Assembly: GCF_015687155.1 (NCBI RefSeq)
Contig: NZ_JADPQF010000003.1
Span: 496,001 to 560,000, forward strand
DNA: 64,000 nt
DNA from: Aliikangiella sp. G2MR2-5
Lineage (GTDB): Bacteria > Pseudomonadota > Gammaproteobacteria > Enterobacterales > Kangiellaceae
Direction of reading: 5' to 3'
Position 1 is the stretch's first letter, and the number at the start of each line of letters is the position of its first letter. A model generated the notes under the pieces. It ran no database searches. It was given only the letters and a program-made list of their open reading frames with translations, and was not told the origin of the DNA. This document shows positions 62,132-64,000 of this stretch, one piece after another. The translations under genes were made by a program, and so were the position numbers.

Positions 62132-64000
62132 ATGTCTAATACCTATAATTCCGATTCAATAGAAGTTCTCAGTGGTCTGGACCCGGTTAAGAAAAGGCCG
62201 GGCATGTATACCGATACCGCCAGACCTAACCATCTTGCTCAGGAAGTTATCGATAATAGTGTGGATGAAGCACTGGCTGGGCATTGTAAAAACTTAACGG
62301 TAATCCTGCATACAGATGGTGCGCTTGAAGTTCAGGATGATGGCCGTGGTATGCCTGTCGATATTCACCCTGAAGAAGGGATCAGCGGGGTTGAGCTTAT
62401 TCTCACTAAACTGCATGCCGGTGGTAAGTTTTCCAATAAAAATTACCAGTTTTCAGGCGGTTTACATGGTGTCGGGATTTCTGTTGTTAATGCGCTCTCG
62501 AGTCGTGTTGAAGTTCATGTAAAGCGAGATGGTAAAAAACATCAGATTAGCTTTGCTAATGGCGAACTGGCGTCTCCATTGGAGGTCGTTGGTGAGGTTG
62601 GCAAGCGAAATACAGGAACGACAGTCGTTTTTTGGCCTGACCCTCAATATTTTGATTCCGCCAAGTACTCTGTTGCCAAGTTAAAGCATCTACTTAGAGC
62701 CAAGGCAGTACTTTGCCCCGGTCTGAGTGTCACTTTGATTGACAACAATACCAATGAAAAAAGCGAGTGGTTCTATGAAGATGGCCTTAAAGACTACTTG
62801 AAAAATTCTGCGGTTGATCTGGAGAAGCTTCCGGATGAACCATTCTGCGGAAGCTTTGCAGGTGATACTGAAGCAGTAGACTGGGCTCTTTTCTGGTTGC
62901 CGGAAGGTGGTGAAGTATTAAATGAAAGTTATGTGAACTTGATCCCGACACCTCTCGGAGGGACTCATGTTAACGGGCTACGTAATGGCCTGCTTGATGC
63001 GCTGAAAGAATTCTGTGAGTTTCGCAATGCCTTGCCCCGAGGCGTCAAGCTAACAGCTGATGATCTATGGAGTGGACTCTCATTTGTTCTTTCCATCAAA
63101 ATGCAGGACCCACAGTTTTCAGGGCAGACCAAAGAGCGGCTATCGTCGCGTCAATCGGCGACTTTTGTTGCCGGAGTAGTCAAGGATGCGTTTTCCTTGT
63201 GGCTAAATAAAAATCCGACTTATGGTGACAAGCTGGCTGAGCTAGCTATTGCCAACGCGCATAAACGAATGCGATCTCGTAAAAAAGTTGCGCGCAAAAA
63301 AGTGACCAGTGGACCTGCGCTTCCCGGTAAGTTGTCGGACTGTGTCGGTCAGGACCCGATGGCATCGGAGCTATTTTTGGTGGAAGGGGACTCTGCGGGA
63401 GGATCGGCCAAACAGGCTAGAGATAAAGAGTTTCAGGCGATCATGCCGCTCAGAGGAAAGATCCTGAATACCTGGGAGGTTGATTCAAGTGAAATTCTTG
63501 CTTCTTCGGAGGTCCATGATATATCGGTAGCACTTGGACTAGACCCTGGGGCAGAAGATTTATCGAATTTGCGTTATGGCAAAATTTGTATTCTGGCTGA
63601 TGCCGACTCCGACGGACTGCATATTGCGACCCTCTTATGTGCATTGTTTGTGAGACATTTTACTCATCTGGTTGAGGCCGGTCATGTCTATGTTGCAATG
63701 CCGCCACTTTATCGTATCGATATTGGTAAAGATGTTTATTATGCTCTGGATGAAGATGAAAAGCAGGGGATTCTGGATCGTATCAAAGCCGAGAAGAAGC
63801 GGGGGAATATTAATGTTCAGCGCTTTAAAGGTCTGGGGGAAATGAATCCTAAACAACTGCGAGAGACTACAATGGCCAGAGAAACCAGGCGTCTGGTTCA
63901 GTTGACTATCGACTCGCATGAGAAGACTAATGAGTTAATGGATATGTTACTGGCGAAAAAGCGCTCCGCTGACCGAAAAGTCTGGTTGGAAGAGTATGGT
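62132..64000 (+). CDS. parE: DNA topoisomerase IV subunit B (3' end cut by window)
   Basis: Runs off the window after 623 codons; E. coli ParE is 630 residues, so only a short tail is missing. ATP-driven decatenation subunit. GHKL ATPase motifs QEVIDNSVDEALAG, DDGRGMPVDIHP, GGLHGVGISVVNALS; TOPRIM motifs LVEGDSAGGSAKQARD and DADSDGLHI. ParE rather than GyrB is indicated by length, the GRGMPVDIHPEEGISGVE and IMPLRGKILNTWEV segments, and the locus. GAAGGA precedes the ATG. Confidence 0.97.
   Translation, partial: MSNTYNSDSIEVLSGLDPVKKRPGMYTDTARPNHLAQEVIDNSVDEALAGHCKNLTVILHTDGALEVQDDGRGMPVDIHPEEGISGVELILTKLHAGGKFSNKNYQFSGGLHGVGISVVNALSSRVEVHVKRDGKKHQISFANGELASPLEVVGEVGKRNTGTTVVFWPDPQYFDSAKYSVAKLKHLLRAKAVLCPGLSVTLIDNNTNEKSEWFYEDGLKDYLKNSAVDLEKLPDEPFCGSFAGDTEAVDWALFWLPEGGEVLNESYVNLIPTPLGGTHVNGLRNGLLDALKEFCEFRNALPRGVKLTADDLWSGLSFVLSIKMQDPQFSGQTKERLSSRQSATFVAGVVKDAFSLWLNKNPTYGDKLAELAIANAHKRMRSRKKVARKKVTSGPALPGKLSDCVGQDPMASELFLVEGDSAGGSAKQARDKEFQAIMPLRGKILNTWEVDSSEILASSEVHDISVALGLDPGAEDLSNLRYGKICILADADSDGLHIATLLCALFVRHFTHLVEAGHVYVAMPPLYRIDIGKDVYYALDEDEKQGILDRIKAEKKRGNINVQRFKGLGEMNPKQLRETTMARETRRLVQLTIDSHEKTNELMDMLLAKKRSADRKVWLEEYG

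Overview
The window looks like the chromosome of a moderately AT-rich, probably marine or aquatic gammaproteobacterium. The evidence is gene order and family content: the neighbourhood tolC / nudF / yqiB(DUF1249) / cpdA / parE is the classic enterobacterial-type order (yqiA missing), smpB-LysM lipoprotein-ratA-rnfH lie together, and there are many exported proteases with PKD and pre-peptidase C-terminal (PPC) domains, a GlyGly-CTERM protein, DUF3192 and a RAYT transposase. A Kangiella/Aliikangiella-like or other oceanospirillalean/alteromonad-like host is plausible but not proven. No tRNA, rRNA or CRISPR array was seen.

Layout. 1-21.7 kb is an exported-enzyme region: an alpha/beta hydrolase with PKD/PPC modules, a lysyl-endopeptidase-like S1 protease, a GAF-HTH regulator, an M23-like protein with C-terminal BTRD1-type repeats behind a strongly folded 5' leader, an exported amidohydrolase, a polysaccharide deacetylase, three S8 subtilases (one paired with an unknown lipoprotein) and an M28 aminopeptidase with a GlyGly-CTERM tail. 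22-28.6 kb holds a DUF4397-like lipoprotein, selD-mnmH (tRNA 2-selenouridine) and a ybgA-like/phrB pair. 28.9-33.4 kb holds a second S1 protease paralogue, an SSB-like OB-fold protein, a YciI-like protein and a LysE exporter.

33.4-36.6 kb is an accessory patch: a lipoprotein gene whose signal peptide is encoded by a heptanucleotide tandem repeat and is out of frame in this copy (a strong phase-variation candidate), a decapitated LytTR regulator, a REP-associated tyrosine transposase (RAYT), REP-like repeats, diverged ~105-bp direct repeats and a DUF6985-like protein. 36.6-42.5 kb holds a PspA-like/membrane/VWA operon divergent from an OmpR-type two-component system; the exported VWA protein and the kinase's long periplasmic loop share a TonB-box-like VTG(S/N)RI(K/M)R motif, so these five genes may form one envelope-sensing module. 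42.6-49.9 kb: a probably leaderless small gene, a LytS/LytTR pair, an RND efflux pump with adaptor and a small exported protein. 50.6-54.0 kb: an RstAB-like two-component system and a response regulator with a degenerate GGDEF domain. 54.1-64 kb is mostly housekeeping: DUF3192 lipoprotein, rnfH, ratA, LysM lipoprotein, smpB, tolC, pcm-like methyltransferase, nudF, DUF1249, cpdA and parE (cut by the window end).

The most unusual signal is that three separate tandem arrays in this window all have a 7-bp unit: (TTCTTAC)8 inside a lipoprotein signal peptide, (GCGAGTA)4 just upstream of a response regulator, and (TTAATTG)4 in the loop of a hairpin. Copy-number change in the first would switch the reading frame. 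The unit encodes the same hydrophobic heptapeptide cycle in all three frames, so the signal-peptide core survives every slip and only the lipobox and the body of the protein go in or out of frame.
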